From Acidobacteriota bacterium (GTDB lineage Bacteria > Acidobacteriota > Vicinamibacteria > Vicinamibacterales > CAVVIG01): a stretch of 57,249 nt of DNA. The DNA lies in contig JADZED010000063.1 in the NCBI GenBank assembly GCA_020850715.1, forward strand, positions 1 to 57,249, in the 5' to 3' direction. Both the position numbers and the translations under genes were made by a program. Below are positions 21,431 to 30,890 of this stretch, piece after piece. A model generated the notes under the pieces. The model did not search any database and had not been told where the DNA came from. It saw only the letters and a list, made by a program, of their open reading frames with translations. Each line of letters begins with the position of its first letter. Within the stretch, counting starts at the first letter, position 1.

Positions 21431-22413
21431 CCGGCCAGCTTGCCGTCCTCTCGTACCACGGCTGGGAGGTCGCTCCCTCCCGGCTGGCCGCCGATGTCGC
21501 GCGGCTGCGCGCCGATGGGTGGCGCGACTGCTCGCTCGCCGAAGTGGAGGCGATCGCGTCCGGCGATCGCGCCTGCGACCGCCGCTACTTTCACGTGACG
21601 CTCGACGATGGGGCGGAGCAGGACCTGGCCTGCGTCGACGCACTCGAAGGGATCGCGTGCCCGGCGACGCTGTTCATCTCCCTGGAGACGATGACCGCCG
21701 CCGCGCGGCAGGCCTACTCGACCCTCATCGACCGTGCGGACCCGTCCCGCATCGTCATTGCCGATCACAGCCTGCGGCACCAGCGCATCTTCACGTCGCG
21801 CCGTCTCGTCGGGTTCCATGCCGCGACGGCTCCGTTGATGTCGTCGCCAGAACGCCTCGGCCTGCAGACCGGCGACCCCGTCTGCGCCTACGGGGGCGAG
21901 CTGTCGCGTCCGCAGTTCACCCCGGACCCTCGCGCGACTGCGCGCTGCCGGCTTGTCGCTGCCGGCACCTCCGCGCCACCGAGCAGCGCCGCGTGGACCG
22001 CCGCGCTGGAGAATTCGCTGCTCGACGCGCGGCTCGCATTTCGTCGATTCGGACGACTGTGCCTGGAAGGCCGATACGAGACGCGGGAGGAGTTCCGGAC
22101 ACGGCTCGACAAACAACTGTGTGACGGCCGTGAGGCGCTGGCGGCCTTCCTCGGACGGGCGCCATGGGCGTTTGCGCACCCCTGGTGGCAGCCGAGTCCG
22201 GCCTCCGACCGCGTGCTGCGATCGCTCGGCTACAGGTTGACGTTTTCGGGCCTGGGGCTCTGGCGCGACGGCGGGGCGTACGGGATTCCGCGGCTGTTCG
22301 TGTCGAATGCGACGCCGCGTCCGCTCGCCCCGCAGCGCGCAACCGCCTTCCAGCGCATGCGCGAATCGTGGGCGGCGGTCCAGGAGGCCGGCCGCCGCGT
22401 GCTGTGGGCCTGA
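21427..22413 (+). CDS. Polysaccharide deacetylase-like protein (NodB homology)
   Basis: The 328-residue protein begins LAVLSYHGWEVAPSRLAADV and has HVTLDDGAEQDLAC, which corresponds to the TFDDG motif that supplies the catalytic base and metal ligand of CE4 deacetylases. A possible late metal-binding region is AFAHPWWQPSP. It may remove N-acetyl groups from the glycan or act on a lipid-linked sugar. The lack of a signal peptide suggests a cytoplasmic location. Divergence around the second metal motif makes catalytic activity uncertain. The start overlaps the previous stop codon (ATGA). Confidence 0.7.
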   Translation: MTGQLAVLSYHGWEVAPSRLAADVARLRADGWRDCSLAEVEAIASGDRACDRRYFHVTLDDGAEQDLACVDALEGIACPATLFISLETMTAAARQAYSTLIDRADPSRIVIADHSLRHQRIFTSRRLVGFHAATAPLMSSPERLGLQTGDPVCAYGGELSRPQFTPDPRATARCRLVAAGTSAPPSSAAWTAALENSLLDARLAFRRFGRLCLEGRYETREEFRTRLDKQLCDGREALAAFLGRAPWAFAHPWWQPSPASDRVLRSLGYRLTFSGLGLWRDGGAYGIPRLFVSNATPRPLAPQRATAFQRMRESWAAVQEAGRRVLWA

Positions 22414-22414
22414 C

Positions 22415-23608
22415 GTGCGGATCCTGGTGCTCGAGAACGAGCCATCGTCTCGCCGGGGAGGGCAGGAGCTCAGCCTCCTGGACGTCTGCCGCGGGCTCGC
22501 TTCGCGCGGCCACGCGATCGAGCTGCTGTATCGTGCCGGGGGCGATCTGCTGGGGGAGTATGCCGGGTTCACCGCCCGGCAGGATCGCGTCTCGGCCTAC
22601 GCGATCGACCGATCGCGGGCGCTGGTGTCGGCGGCACGGCTCGCCGGCGATCTCGTCCAGGCGGGTCGCACCGCGCCGGACGTGATCTACGCCAATCAGT
22701 ATCTCGACAGCCTGTTCGGGCGACTGCTGGCGTGGCGCTTCCAGCGGCCGTTCGTCTGCCACCTCCGGCTGCCGCCGCCCGATGTTTTTTGCGGGCAGTA
22801 CCGGTGGGGCATGGCCGGACCGAGCCGGCTGATTGCGATCTCGCGGCAGACGCGCGAAGACTACGTGGCGCGCGGCTTTCGCCGCGACCGCATCGACGTC
22901 GTGCACAACGGCCTCGATGTCGCGCAATGGGTGCCGGCCTCGAGCGCCGGCGACGTCCGGGCGCGGTTCGGTCTGCCGCGCGAGGCCAGGCTGGTCGTAT
23001 TCGCCGGGCGGCTGCACCCGGCGAAGGGGCTCGAGACCCTGATCGATGCCCTGGCGCTGCTGCCTGAAGACGTCCACGCCGCGATCGCGGGCCGTGAGAT
23101 CGCCGACGGACGACGCGACGACTACGCGCCGCATCTGGCGGCGCGCGTCGCCGTCCGCGGTGTTGGCGCCCGCTGCCACTTCCTCGGGCACGTGCCCCGC
23201 ATTGCCGATCTGTACGGTGCCGCCGAAGCGGTCGTGCTGCCGAGCGTCGTGTCGGAAGCGTTCGGCCGTTCGGTGGTCGAGGCGATGGCGTGCGGCGTTC
23301 CGGCGGTCGCCGCGAAGATCGGGGGCGTTCCGGAGGTTCTCACGGGCGAGTTTGCGTCGCTGCTGTTCACGCCCGGAGACGCAGCCGCGCTGGCGTCTCG
23401 GCTCGAGGCGATCGCCGGCTGGCGCGTGCGCGATCCCCAACTGGCGAGGCGCTGCCGCGAGCACGTGGCCCGGCATTTCTCGATCGCCCAGACGATCGAC
23501 GGCGTCGAAGAGGTGCTGCGGCGCACCGTCGCCGAGTGGCGGAGCGGCACACGCACCCATGCCGCCGGGGAGATCGTGCGCAGTCCGAAGCCATGCGCGT
23601 CTGCCTGA
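22415..23608 (+). CDS. Family 4 glycosyltransferase
   Basis: A 397-residue GT-B enzyme. It has the opening ILVLENEPSSRRGGQELSLL, RIDVVHNGLDVAQW in the linker, VVFAGRLHPAKGLETLIDAL, and SEAFGRSVVEAMACGVPAVA (E-x7-E). All canonical GT4 elements are present. Start is GTG at 22415, two bases after the previous stop. Substrates are unknown. Confidence 0.92.
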   Translation: MRILVLENEPSSRRGGQELSLLDVCRGLASRGHAIELLYRAGGDLLGEYAGFTARQDRVSAYAIDRSRALVSAARLAGDLVQAGRTAPDVIYANQYLDSLFGRLLAWRFQRPFVCHLRLPPPDVFCGQYRWGMAGPSRLIAISRQTREDYVARGFRRDRIDVVHNGLDVAQWVPASSAGDVRARFGLPREARLVVFAGRLHPAKGLETLIDALALLPEDVHAAIAGREIADGRRDDYAPHLAARVAVRGVGARCHFLGHVPRIADLYGAAEAVVLPSVVSEAFGRSVVEAMACGVPAVAAKIGGVPEVLTGEFASLLFTPGDAAALASRLEAIAGWRVRDPQLARRCREHVARHFSIAQTIDGVEEVLRRTVAEWRSGTRTHAAGEIVRSPKPCASA

Positions 23609-24867
23609 TCTCGTCGGTGCATCCGTGGGTGAACCCGCGGTTGGTGAAAGAAGCCGACGCGCTGGCCGGTCGCGGTCACGAGGTGTCGGTCGCGACCAAG
23701 CGGGTCGATCGCTGGTCCGACGAGCGTGACGCGCAAGTGCTCCATGGCAAGCCCTGGTCGGCGTGCCGCGTCGGGCTGATGCGCGATGATCCGGGGGACC
23801 GCTGGCGCTGGCTCTCCTCCGCGGTCCGCTCGGAGGTGGCCCTGCAAGCCTACCGCGCCTCCGGCCGCCTCCGGATGGCCGAGCACGCCTACTACCGGGG
23901 CCTGCCGCTGGTGCTGAGGGCGGCGATCGAGACGCGCGCCGACTTCTACATCGCCCATACCCAGGGGGCGCTGCCGATCGCGGCGCGGGCCGCGGCGGCC
24001 CGGGGCGCCGGCTTCGGCTTCGACTGCGAAGACCTGCTGGCCGAGGAGGCGGCCGACGGGCTTCGCGATCCGCTGGTCCGCCGGGCGATTCTCGACATCG
24101 AACGCATCCACCTGCCGAGAGCGGCGTACGTGACGGCCACGTCGAAGGCGATGTCCGGCTACCTGGCCGAGCGATACGAGATTCCCGCACCGATCGTCGT
24201 CTACAACACATTTCCGCGCGCGGAATTCGTGTCGCTCCAGCCGCCGGCGGCGCGGAAGCGGCGCGCCACGGTCGAACTGGCCTGGATCTCGGCAACCATC
24301 GGCCCTGGGCGCGGCCTCGAGGATGCGGTGCGCGCGCTGGCGCGCCTGCCGGCCGCCGTGCGGCTGACCGTCTTCGGACGGATGCTCCCGTCCTACGAGC
24401 AGGCATTCGCCCGGCTGATTGCCGACCTGCAACTCGGCGCGCGCGTGGCCGTGCGTTCCATTCCGCCGCCGCCGGAGGTGGCCGGGACGTTAGGCGCGTT
24501 CGATGTCGGTCTCTCGCTCGATCTCAACGACTGCGCGAACCGGAGCCTGACGATCTGCAACAAGGTGTTCGAGTACGTGCAGGCCGGGCTGGCCGTCGCG
24601 ATGACCGACACGCCGGGGCAGCGCGAGGTGATCGAGGCGGCGCCGGGCATCGGGTTCGTGTACCCGCCGGGTGACGCCGGGACGCTGGCGGCGCGCCTGC
24701 AGGGCCTGGTCGACGACCGCGGCGCCCTGCTCGACGCGCAGACCGCCGCATGGACCTCCGGCCGCGATCGCTTCAACTGGGAGCACGACCGAGAGGCGTT
24801 CTTCGCGGCCTTCGATCGCGCGACTGCCGGAGTATCGTGCGCGCCGGAGACGGCGGTCGGCCGATGA
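23593..24867 (+). CDS. Family 4-like glycosyltransferase
   Basis: A 424-residue GT-B protein: opening MRVCLISSVHPWVNPRLVKE, FDCEDLLAEEAADG in the acceptor domain (a pattern seen in some GT4-like enzymes), linker APIVVYNTFPR, and a donor domain with LAWISATIGPGRGLEDAV, VGLSLDLND and NKVFEYVQAGLAVAMTDTPG. The FEY-x2-AG segment takes the place of the classical E-x7-E. It overlaps the preceding gene by 16 bases. Confidence 0.85.
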   Translation: MRVCLISSVHPWVNPRLVKEADALAGRGHEVSVATKRVDRWSDERDAQVLHGKPWSACRVGLMRDDPGDRWRWLSSAVRSEVALQAYRASGRLRMAEHAYYRGLPLVLRAAIETRADFYIAHTQGALPIAARAAAARGAGFGFDCEDLLAEEAADGLRDPLVRRAILDIERIHLPRAAYVTATSKAMSGYLAERYEIPAPIVVYNTFPRAEFVSLQPPAARKRRATVELAWISATIGPGRGLEDAVRALARLPAAVRLTVFGRMLPSYEQAFARLIADLQLGARVAVRSIPPPPEVAGTLGAFDVGLSLDLNDCANRSLTICNKVFEYVQAGLAVAMTDTPGQREVIEAAPGIGFVYPPGDAGTLAARLQGLVDDRGALLDAQTAAWTSGRDRFNWEHDREAFFAAFDRATAGVSCAPETAVGR

Positions 24868-26156
24868 AGCGCGTCGTGCTCGTCGCACCGGAGTTCCCGC
24901 CGTCGAACACGGCAGGTGCGCATCGTCCGCGGCTGTTCGCCCGGCATCTGCCGGCGTTCGGCTGGACGCCCACGGTGTTGACGGTCCGGCGCGAGCAGAT
25001 CGAAGGGCCGCTCGATCCCTTGCTCGAGGAACTGATCGATCCCGGCCTCGACGTCGTGAGGACCGGCGCACTGCCCGTGCGGCCGGTCAGGATCGTCGGC
25101 GACCTCGGGCTCAGAACGCTCGGCCATCACCTGTCCGCCCTCGGCGCGATCGCGCGGCGCGGCACCCTCCAGGCGATGGTCCTCTTCGGGCCGCCATGGT
25201 TTTCGTTCGCGCTCGGCCCGTTGATGAAGCGCCGCTTCGATGTGCCGTACGTGGTCGACTACATCGATCCGTGGATCTCCGACTGGACGGCCTCGCACCG
25301 ATTTCCCGGCAAGGGTTGGTTTCACCATCGTGCCGCTGCCGCCATCGAGCCCGGCGTCCTGCGTTCGGCATCGCACGTGACGGCCGTCTCCGAGGGCATT
25401 CTCCACGACCTGCGGGGCCGCCATCGGTGGCTGTCCCCTGCACGCATGTCGGCGATGCCCTACGGCGCCGAGCCGGCCGATCTCGCCGCGTCGGCCAGGC
25501 TGGGCGTCGAACCGCCGGACTTTCGCGCCGGCTCCGGCGAGGTGACGATCTGCTTCACGGGTGCGCTGCAGCCGAAAGGGCGGGACCTCGTGGGTGCCGT
25601 CCTCGCGGCGATGGCGGAGATTCGGGAGACGACGCCGGCGCTCGGCGCGCGCCTGCGGCTGCGTGCGTACGGCACCAGCAATCTCACGTGGGGCCACGGC
25701 CGGCATGCGGTGCGGCCGATGGCGGCCCGGCTCGGCCTCGATGCGGTCGTGTCGGAGATCCCTGAACGAATACCGTACCTTCAGGCCCTGGCGGTGCTGC
25801 GCGCCTCTGATGTCGTCCTGGTGACGGGATCGGCCGATCAGTACTACCATGCGTCGAAGCTGTACCCGGCGATAGTCTCCGGGCGGCCGGTGCTGGCGCT
25901 CTGTCATGCCGACAGCAGCATCGCCCCGGTGATGCGCGAGACCGGCGCGGGCGTGTGCGTGACCTTCCGCGATCCGGCCGAGCTCGCCGGCCGCGCGGGC
26001 GAGGTTCGCGCGGCGATCGAGACGCTGATCGGGCGGACGCCTCCGCCGGCCGACCCCGCACGCGTCGAGCGCTTCACGGCGCGCGCCTCGACGGCGGTGC
26101 TCGCGCGCGCGCTCGACGGCGCCATCGAGCGACCGGAACTGGCAGAGGCCATGTGA
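24864..26156 (+). CDS. Family 4-like glycosyltransferase
   Basis: A 430-residue GT-B protein with VVLVAPEFPPSNTAGAHRPR at the start, the acceptor-domain segment YVVDYIDPWISDW, and the donor-domain segments VTICFTGALQPKGRDL and SKLYPAIVSGRPVLAL. The VDYIDPW pattern occurs in a subgroup of surface-glycan transferases. The ATG at 24864 overlaps the previous stop codon by four bases. Substrates are unknown. Confidence 0.82.
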   Translation: MKRVVLVAPEFPPSNTAGAHRPRLFARHLPAFGWTPTVLTVRREQIEGPLDPLLEELIDPGLDVVRTGALPVRPVRIVGDLGLRTLGHHLSALGAIARRGTLQAMVLFGPPWFSFALGPLMKRRFDVPYVVDYIDPWISDWTASHRFPGKGWFHHRAAAAIEPGVLRSASHVTAVSEGILHDLRGRHRWLSPARMSAMPYGAEPADLAASARLGVEPPDFRAGSGEVTICFTGALQPKGRDLVGAVLAAMAEIRETTPALGARLRLRAYGTSNLTWGHGRHAVRPMAARLGLDAVVSEIPERIPYLQALAVLRASDVVLVTGSADQYYHASKLYPAIVSGRPVLALCHADSSIAPVMRETGAGVCVTFRDPAELAGRAGEVRAAIETLIGRTPPPADPARVERFTARASTAVLARALDGAIERPELAEAM

Positions 26157-27193
26157 TGGAGTCCAGGATGATCGGGATCGGCGTCGTGGGGCTCGGCCAT
26201 TGGGGCCCGAATCACGTGCGCGTATTCAGCCAGTGCGCCGGCGCGCGGGTGGTCGTCGCCGCCGACCTCTCGGAGGCGCGGCGGCGGCACGTCAGCCAGT
26301 TGTATCGTGACGTGGCGGTCGTGGCCGACGCCGGCGACGTCTTCACGCGCGGTGACGTCGATGCCGTCGTGATCGCCACGCCGGCGCGCACGCACTTCGC
26401 GATGGCACGAGCGGCGCTCGAGGCGGGCAAGCACGTGCTCCTCGAAAAGCCCATGTGCACGTCGCTCGCCGAGGCCCGCGCGCTCCTCGCGCTCGCCGAC
26501 CGGACCGAACGCGTGCTGATGCACGGGCACGTGTTCCTCTACAACGAGGGCATCCGCTACCTGCATGCCGGAATCGCCGCCGGCACCTTCGGAGCCGTTC
26601 AGTACGCCCACGCCACCCGTACCAACCTGGGCCCCATCCGCCGCGACGCCAACGTCGTCGAGGACCTCGCGACCCACGAGATCACGATCTTCGACTACCT
26701 CTTCGGCGGGCCGCCCAACTGGGTCTCGGCCGTCGGCAGCCGGCTGCTCGGGACCGATCGTGAGGACGTGTCGTTCGTGACGCTGCAGTACGGCGAGTCG
26801 TCGCTGGCCCACGCGCACGTGAGCTGGCTCAATCCCCAGAAGGTCCGCACGCTGACGATCGTCGGCACCCAGCGCATGGTCGTGTGGAACGACATGGAGC
26901 CGCTCGAGCCGGTGCGCGTCTTCGACAAGGGCCTGATGGAGGAGCCGTACTACGATTCGTTCGGCGAGTTCCAGCTGCGCCTGCGCGATGGGGACATCGT
27001 CATTCCGAAGCTGAATCTCCAGGAGCCGCTGAGAGTGCAGGCCGAGGCGTTCCTCAGACGCCTGACCTCGGGCGAGCGGACGATCAGCGAAGGGGCCGAC
27101 GGCGTACGGCTGGTCGCCTGCCTCGAGGCCATCGAGCAGTCGATGCGGGAAGAGGGGCGGCGCGTCGCCGTCCCCGCCGAGGTCTGCCTGTGA
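26156..27193 (+). CDS. Gfo/Idh/MocA-family sugar oxidoreductase (WbpB-like)
   Basis: NAD(P)-dependent dehydrogenase of 345 residues. The N-terminal Rossmann domain has GVVGLGHWGPNHVRVF, and the family signature EKPMC (the catalytic Lys) follows in HVLLEKPMCTSLAEA. Two genes downstream complete the acetyltransferase-aminotransferase set. By analogy with Pseudomonas WbpB/WbpD/WbpE the enzyme should oxidise C3 of a UDP-N-acetyl-hexosaminuronic acid, but other 3-keto sugars are possible. The ATG at 26156 shares a base with the previous stop. Confidence 0.85.
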   Translation: MESRMIGIGVVGLGHWGPNHVRVFSQCAGARVVVAADLSEARRRHVSQLYRDVAVVADAGDVFTRGDVDAVVIATPARTHFAMARAALEAGKHVLLEKPMCTSLAEARALLALADRTERVLMHGHVFLYNEGIRYLHAGIAAGTFGAVQYAHATRTNLGPIRRDANVVEDLATHEITIFDYLFGGPPNWVSAVGSRLLGTDREDVSFVTLQYGESSLAHAHVSWLNPQKVRTLTIVGTQRMVVWNDMEPLEPVRVFDKGLMEEPYYDSFGEFQLRLRDGDIVIPKLNLQEPLRVQAEAFLRRLTSGERTISEGADGVRLVACLEAIEQSMREEGRRVAVPAEVCL

Positions 27194-27663
27194 ACATCCC
27201 CGGCCGCCGCTTCGTGAACGTCGCCGAGGACGTGAAACTCGGGCGCGACGTGACGATCTTCGAGTTCGTGAATCTCTACGGCTGCGAGATCGGCGACGAG
27301 AGCCGCATCGGCGCGTTCGTCGAGATCCAGCGCGGCGCCGTGATCGGCCGGCGCGTGCGCGTGCAGAGCCACACCTTCATCTGTTCCGGCGTGTGCATCG
27401 AAGACGATGTGTTCATCGGACACGGCGTGACGTTCATCAACGACCGGCATCCGACCGCCGAAGGTGCGCGCACGGGGACGTGGACGCTGGAACCGACAAT
27501 TGTCCGGGCCGGCGCCTCGATCGGCTCCGGCGCCGTCGTCCTGTGCGGGCTCACCATCGGCGCGGGCGCCCGCATCGGGGCCGGCGCGGTCGTCACCGCC
27601 GACGTGGCGCCGGGCGCGACGGTGGCCGGCGTGCCCGCGCGGCTCATCCACCAGAGGACGTAA
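27190..27663 (+). CDS. Left-handed beta-helix sugar N-acetyltransferase (WbpD-like)
   Basis: A short 157-residue hexapeptide-repeat protein; repeats such as IGDESRIGAFVEIQRGAVIGRR (read as separate hexads) and IGSGAVVLCGLTIGAGA are visible, and the C-terminal GVPARLI is typical of acyltransferases that use acetyl-CoA. FINDRHPTA supplies the His expected as catalytic base. It sits between the oxidoreductase and the aminotransferase, so it most likely acetylates the amino group installed by the latter. Start GTG at 27190 overlaps the previous stop. Confidence 0.88.
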   Translation: MNIPGRRFVNVAEDVKLGRDVTIFEFVNLYGCEIGDESRIGAFVEIQRGAVIGRRVRVQSHTFICSGVCIEDDVFIGHGVTFINDRHPTAEGARTGTWTLEPTIVRAGASIGSGAVVLCGLTIGAGARIGAGAVVTADVAPGATVAGVPARLIHQRT

Positions 27664-27665
27664 TC

Positions 27666-28811
27666 GTGCCGGCCATTCCGCTCGTCAACCTTCAACGCCA
27701 GTACCAGCGCCTCGCGCCGGAGATCGATCGGGCGATCCAGACGGTGTGCGCGCGCGGCGATTTCGTGCTCGGCCGCGCCGTCGAGGAGTTCGAGGCGGCG
27801 TTCGCGGAGGCGGCGGGTGCCCGGCACTGCATCGGCGTCGCCAGCGGCACCGACGCGCTTCACCTCATCCTGCGCGCCCTGCGCGTCGGCGCCGGCGACG
27901 AAGTGATCCTGCCCGCGAACACCTTCATCGCCACCGCCCAGGCGGTCTGGTGCGCGGGCGCGACGCCGGTGCTCGCCGACTGCGACCCGCGCCACGCGCT
28001 GCTCGACGTGGCCTCGGCGCGCGCCGCGATCACGCCGCGCACCAGGGCGCTGCTGCCCGTGCACCTGTACGGCCAGCCGGCCGACATGGAGCCGCTGCTC
28101 GCGCTCGGCCGCGAACGAGGGTTGCACGTCATCGAAGACGCGGCGCAGGCGCACGGCGCCGAGTACCGCGGGCGCCGTTGCGGTTCGCTCGGCATCGCCG
28201 CCGGCTTCAGCTTCTATCCGGGGAAGAACCTCGGCGCCTACGGCGACGGCGGCGCGATCACGACCAGCGACGACGCCCTGGCCGGCGAGATCCGGCTGCT
28301 TCGCAACTGGGGCTCGCGCGTGAAGTACGTCCACGACGTGATGGGCTTCAACTCGCGCCTCGATACCATCCAGGCGGCCGTGCTCGGCGTCAAGCTGCCG
28401 CATCTCGAGGCGTGGAACCAGCGCCGCCGCACGCTCGCCGCGCGCTATCGCACGGCCCTCCGAGCCCTCTCCCCCCACGTGCGCATCGTCGAGGAGGCGC
28501 CCTGGACCAGCCGGCACGCCTATCACCTCTTTGTTGTACGGGTGAGGGCGGGAGCGCGCGACCGGATCGTGAAGACCCTGCAGGCGCGCGGCATCGGCGC
28601 GGGCATCCACTATCCGATCGCCATCCACCGGCAAAAGGCGTTCGAAGGGCTGCTGGACGGATCCCACCGCTTCCCGGAAACCGAATTGCTCGCCTCGGAA
28701 GCTCTCACGCTGCCGCTCTGCCCCGACCTTGCCGACGAGGAGGCGGAGACGGTGATTGCCGGGCTGACGATGGCGCTCGACGCGGGTGCCTCTGAAGGGG
28801 CGCCGCACTGA
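27666..28811 (+). CDS. DegT/DnrJ/EryC1-family sugar aminotransferase (WbpE-like)
   Basis: PLP enzyme of 381 residues that aminates a keto-sugar nucleotide. It begins IPLVNLQRQYQRLAPEID, has the GVASGTDALHL cofactor-phosphate loop, IEDAAQAHGA, and the Schiff-base lysine in FSFYPGKNLGAYGDGGA. Start GTG at 27666, two bases after the acetyltransferase stop. With the two preceding genes it forms a 3-amino-sugar module. Confidence 0.93.
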   Translation: MPAIPLVNLQRQYQRLAPEIDRAIQTVCARGDFVLGRAVEEFEAAFAEAAGARHCIGVASGTDALHLILRALRVGAGDEVILPANTFIATAQAVWCAGATPVLADCDPRHALLDVASARAAITPRTRALLPVHLYGQPADMEPLLALGRERGLHVIEDAAQAHGAEYRGRRCGSLGIAAGFSFYPGKNLGAYGDGGAITTSDDALAGEIRLLRNWGSRVKYVHDVMGFNSRLDTIQAAVLGVKLPHLEAWNQRRRTLAARYRTALRALSPHVRIVEEAPWTSRHAYHLFVVRVRAGARDRIVKTLQARGIGAGIHYPIAIHRQKAFEGLLDGSHRFPETELLASEALTLPLCPDLADEEAETVIAGLTMALDAGASEGAPH

Positions 28812-28812
28812 C

Positions 28813-30039
28813 ATGCGACCGGCCGCCGACTCGGGGTTGGTGCTCGTCGCCGCCGCGGCGTGGCACGACGAGCACCCCGGCGGCGCCAACAAGCTGCCGA
28901 CCGACTTCGCGCGCTTCCTTGCGCGCCGCGGCCGGCGCGTGGCCTACCTGGGAGCCTCGTCGAACGTGGCGTCGACCTCGAAGGACGCGGTCGACGGCGT
29001 CGAGGTCTGGCGGTACCCGTCGCCCCGCGCGACGTCGCCGAGCGTGGCGAACCTCCAGCGTCATTGGCGCGCCGCGCGCGCCATCGCCGGCGACATCCAT
29101 CGCGAATCGCCCGTGGCGGCGCTGCTGGGGCACGCGCCGCTGCAATATCTGGCCGCGGCGCCCGTGTGCGGCGCGGCCCGCCGCTGCTACGCCGTGCACT
29201 CGCCGTTTGTCGAGGAGCTCAGGCAGGGCATGGCGGGATCGCTGACGCTCAGGCAGCGCGCCGCGCTGAAGGCCGCCGCCGTGGTGGAGCGGCGGGTGCT
29301 CGCGTCCTCGCAGATCGTGCACTACGACTCGGCCTTCACGGCGCACCTGGTGGAAGCGGCCTATCCGGGCGAGACGGCCGGCAAGGGGATCGTTCTTGCC
29401 GGGTGGGTCGACGCGACGCGTTTCCGGCCGCCCGCCGAAGCACGCGCCGCCGTGCGGCGCCGGCTCGGGCGGCCGTGGCAGCCGGGGACGCCCACCTTCT
29501 TCACGCTGCGCCGGCTCGTGCCGCGGATGGGGATCGACGCACTCGTCGAAGCGGCGGCGCTGTTGGCCGGGCGGGGCCTGGATTTCCGCGTCATCGTCGC
29601 CGGCGAGGGTCCATGTCGTGCCGCTCTGGAAGCCCAGGCCGCCTCGCTGTCGCTCGGCGGCCGGATCGCCTTCGCCGGCCGTCTCGCCGACGCACAGCTC
29701 GTCGATAGCTTTGGCGCCGCCGACTGCTTCGTGCTTCCGACGCGCGCGCTCGAGTGCTTCGGCCTCATCGTGCTCGAGTCGCTGGCTTGCGGCGTTCCGG
29801 TGATCGGCATGCCAGTCGGATCGATCCCCGAAGTGATGGGGCAAGAGCTGTCGTCGTGGCTGGCCGCCCGCAACGACGCCGCGTCGCTGGCGCGCCGCAT
29901 GGAGGAGTTCCTCGCGGGCGCGCTGACGGCCGAACCTGCCACCTTGCGCGCGCGGGCGCTCGAATTCTCCTTCGAGGCCGTCGCCGCGCGGCACGAGGCG
30001 CTGCTGCTCGGCACGCTCGCGCGAGGAGCCGTGGCCTGA
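28813..30039 (+). CDS. Family 4 glycosyltransferase
   Basis: A 408-residue GT-B enzyme. LVLVAAAAWHDEHPGGANKL opens the acceptor domain with its glycine pair; the donor domain shows TFFTLRRLVPRMGIDALVEA, RVIVAGEGPCRAALE and ECFGLIVLESLACGVPVIG (E-x7-E). It starts one base after the aminotransferase stop and ends in an ATGA-type overlap with the next gene. Substrates are unknown. Confidence 0.9.
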   Translation: MRPAADSGLVLVAAAAWHDEHPGGANKLPTDFARFLARRGRRVAYLGASSNVASTSKDAVDGVEVWRYPSPRATSPSVANLQRHWRAARAIAGDIHRESPVAALLGHAPLQYLAAAPVCGAARRCYAVHSPFVEELRQGMAGSLTLRQRAALKAAAVVERRVLASSQIVHYDSAFTAHLVEAAYPGETAGKGIVLAGWVDATRFRPPAEARAAVRRRLGRPWQPGTPTFFTLRRLVPRMGIDALVEAAALLAGRGLDFRVIVAGEGPCRAALEAQAASLSLGGRIAFAGRLADAQLVDSFGAADCFVLPTRALECFGLIVLESLACGVPVIGMPVGSIPEVMGQELSSWLAARNDAASLARRMEEFLAGALTAEPATLRARALEFSFEAVAARHEALLLGTLARGAVA

Positions 30040-30890
30040 TGCTGCTCGACAGCGCCCTGGTCCGGATCGGCCGCGTCATCGGCAAGCCGCGCGGCTGGGA
30101 GCGCGTCGTGCACACGCTGGCGCCACCGGTGCGCTTCGCCGGTGCGGCGTCGCGACCGGTGACGACGGAGGATGGCTACCAGTTCCCGGTGGACCCCGGA
30201 ACGCTGCTCGGCTGGAACGTCCATTTCTTCGGCAGCTACGAGCCGGAAGTGCGGACGGCGATCAGGCAATGGCTGCGGCCGGGCGACACGGCCCTCGACG
30301 TCGGCGCCAACGTGGGCTGGCACACCCTGCTGATGGGCACGCTGGTCGGTCCGGCCGGCCGGGTGTGCGCCTTCGAGCCGAACGACTCGACACGCGGACG
30401 GTTGATCGGCGCGATCGAGGCGAACGGGCTGTCGAACGTGACGGTCGATCGCAGGGCCGTATCCGATCGGCCGGGCGAAGGCGCGTTCGACGCGCCGGCG
30501 GCCGGCGATCTCTGGGACGGCACGGGCCGGCTCGTGCGCGACGGCGCGCGCGGCCGGCCGATCGACTGCGTGACGCTCGACGACTACGCGGCCGCCCGTC
30601 GCCTCGACAGGGTGGATTTCATCAAGATCGATGTCGAGGGCTGGGAGCTGGCCGTGCTCCGCGGCGGACCGCGCACGCTGGCGCTCCACGCCCCGACGAT
30701 CGTGTTCGAATACGATCCGGCCTACGTCGCGCGCTGCGGCGGCAGCGCGGATGAGCTCACCACCTGCCTCACCAATGCGGGGTACCGCCTGTTCGCTCTC
30801 GACCCGCGGCGTCCGGCCGGGCAGGTCACGCGCCTCGGCGATCGCGGCGGCAACTTCCTCGCCGTGCGCCGCACGGCGCACGGCGCTTGA
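30039..30890 (+). CDS. FkbM-family SAM methyltransferase
   Basis: A 283-residue methyltransferase with motif I ALDVGANVGWHTLLMG, FEPNDSTRG at the end of strand 2 and the FkbM hallmark DFIKIDVEGWELAVLRGG. It is the second FkbM-type enzyme in the locus and differs clearly from the one at 13690. O-methylation of a sugar hydroxyl is the usual role. The ATG overlaps the stop of the previous gene. Confidence 0.87.
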   Translation: MLLDSALVRIGRVIGKPRGWERVVHTLAPPVRFAGAASRPVTTEDGYQFPVDPGTLLGWNVHFFGSYEPEVRTAIRQWLRPGDTALDVGANVGWHTLLMGTLVGPAGRVCAFEPNDSTRGRLIGAIEANGLSNVTVDRRAVSDRPGEGAFDAPAAGDLWDGTGRLVRDGARGRPIDCVTLDDYAAARRLDRVDFIKIDVEGWELAVLRGGPRTLALHAPTIVFEYDPAYVARCGGSADELTTCLTNAGYRLFALDPRRPAGQVTRLGDRGGNFLAVRRTAHGA

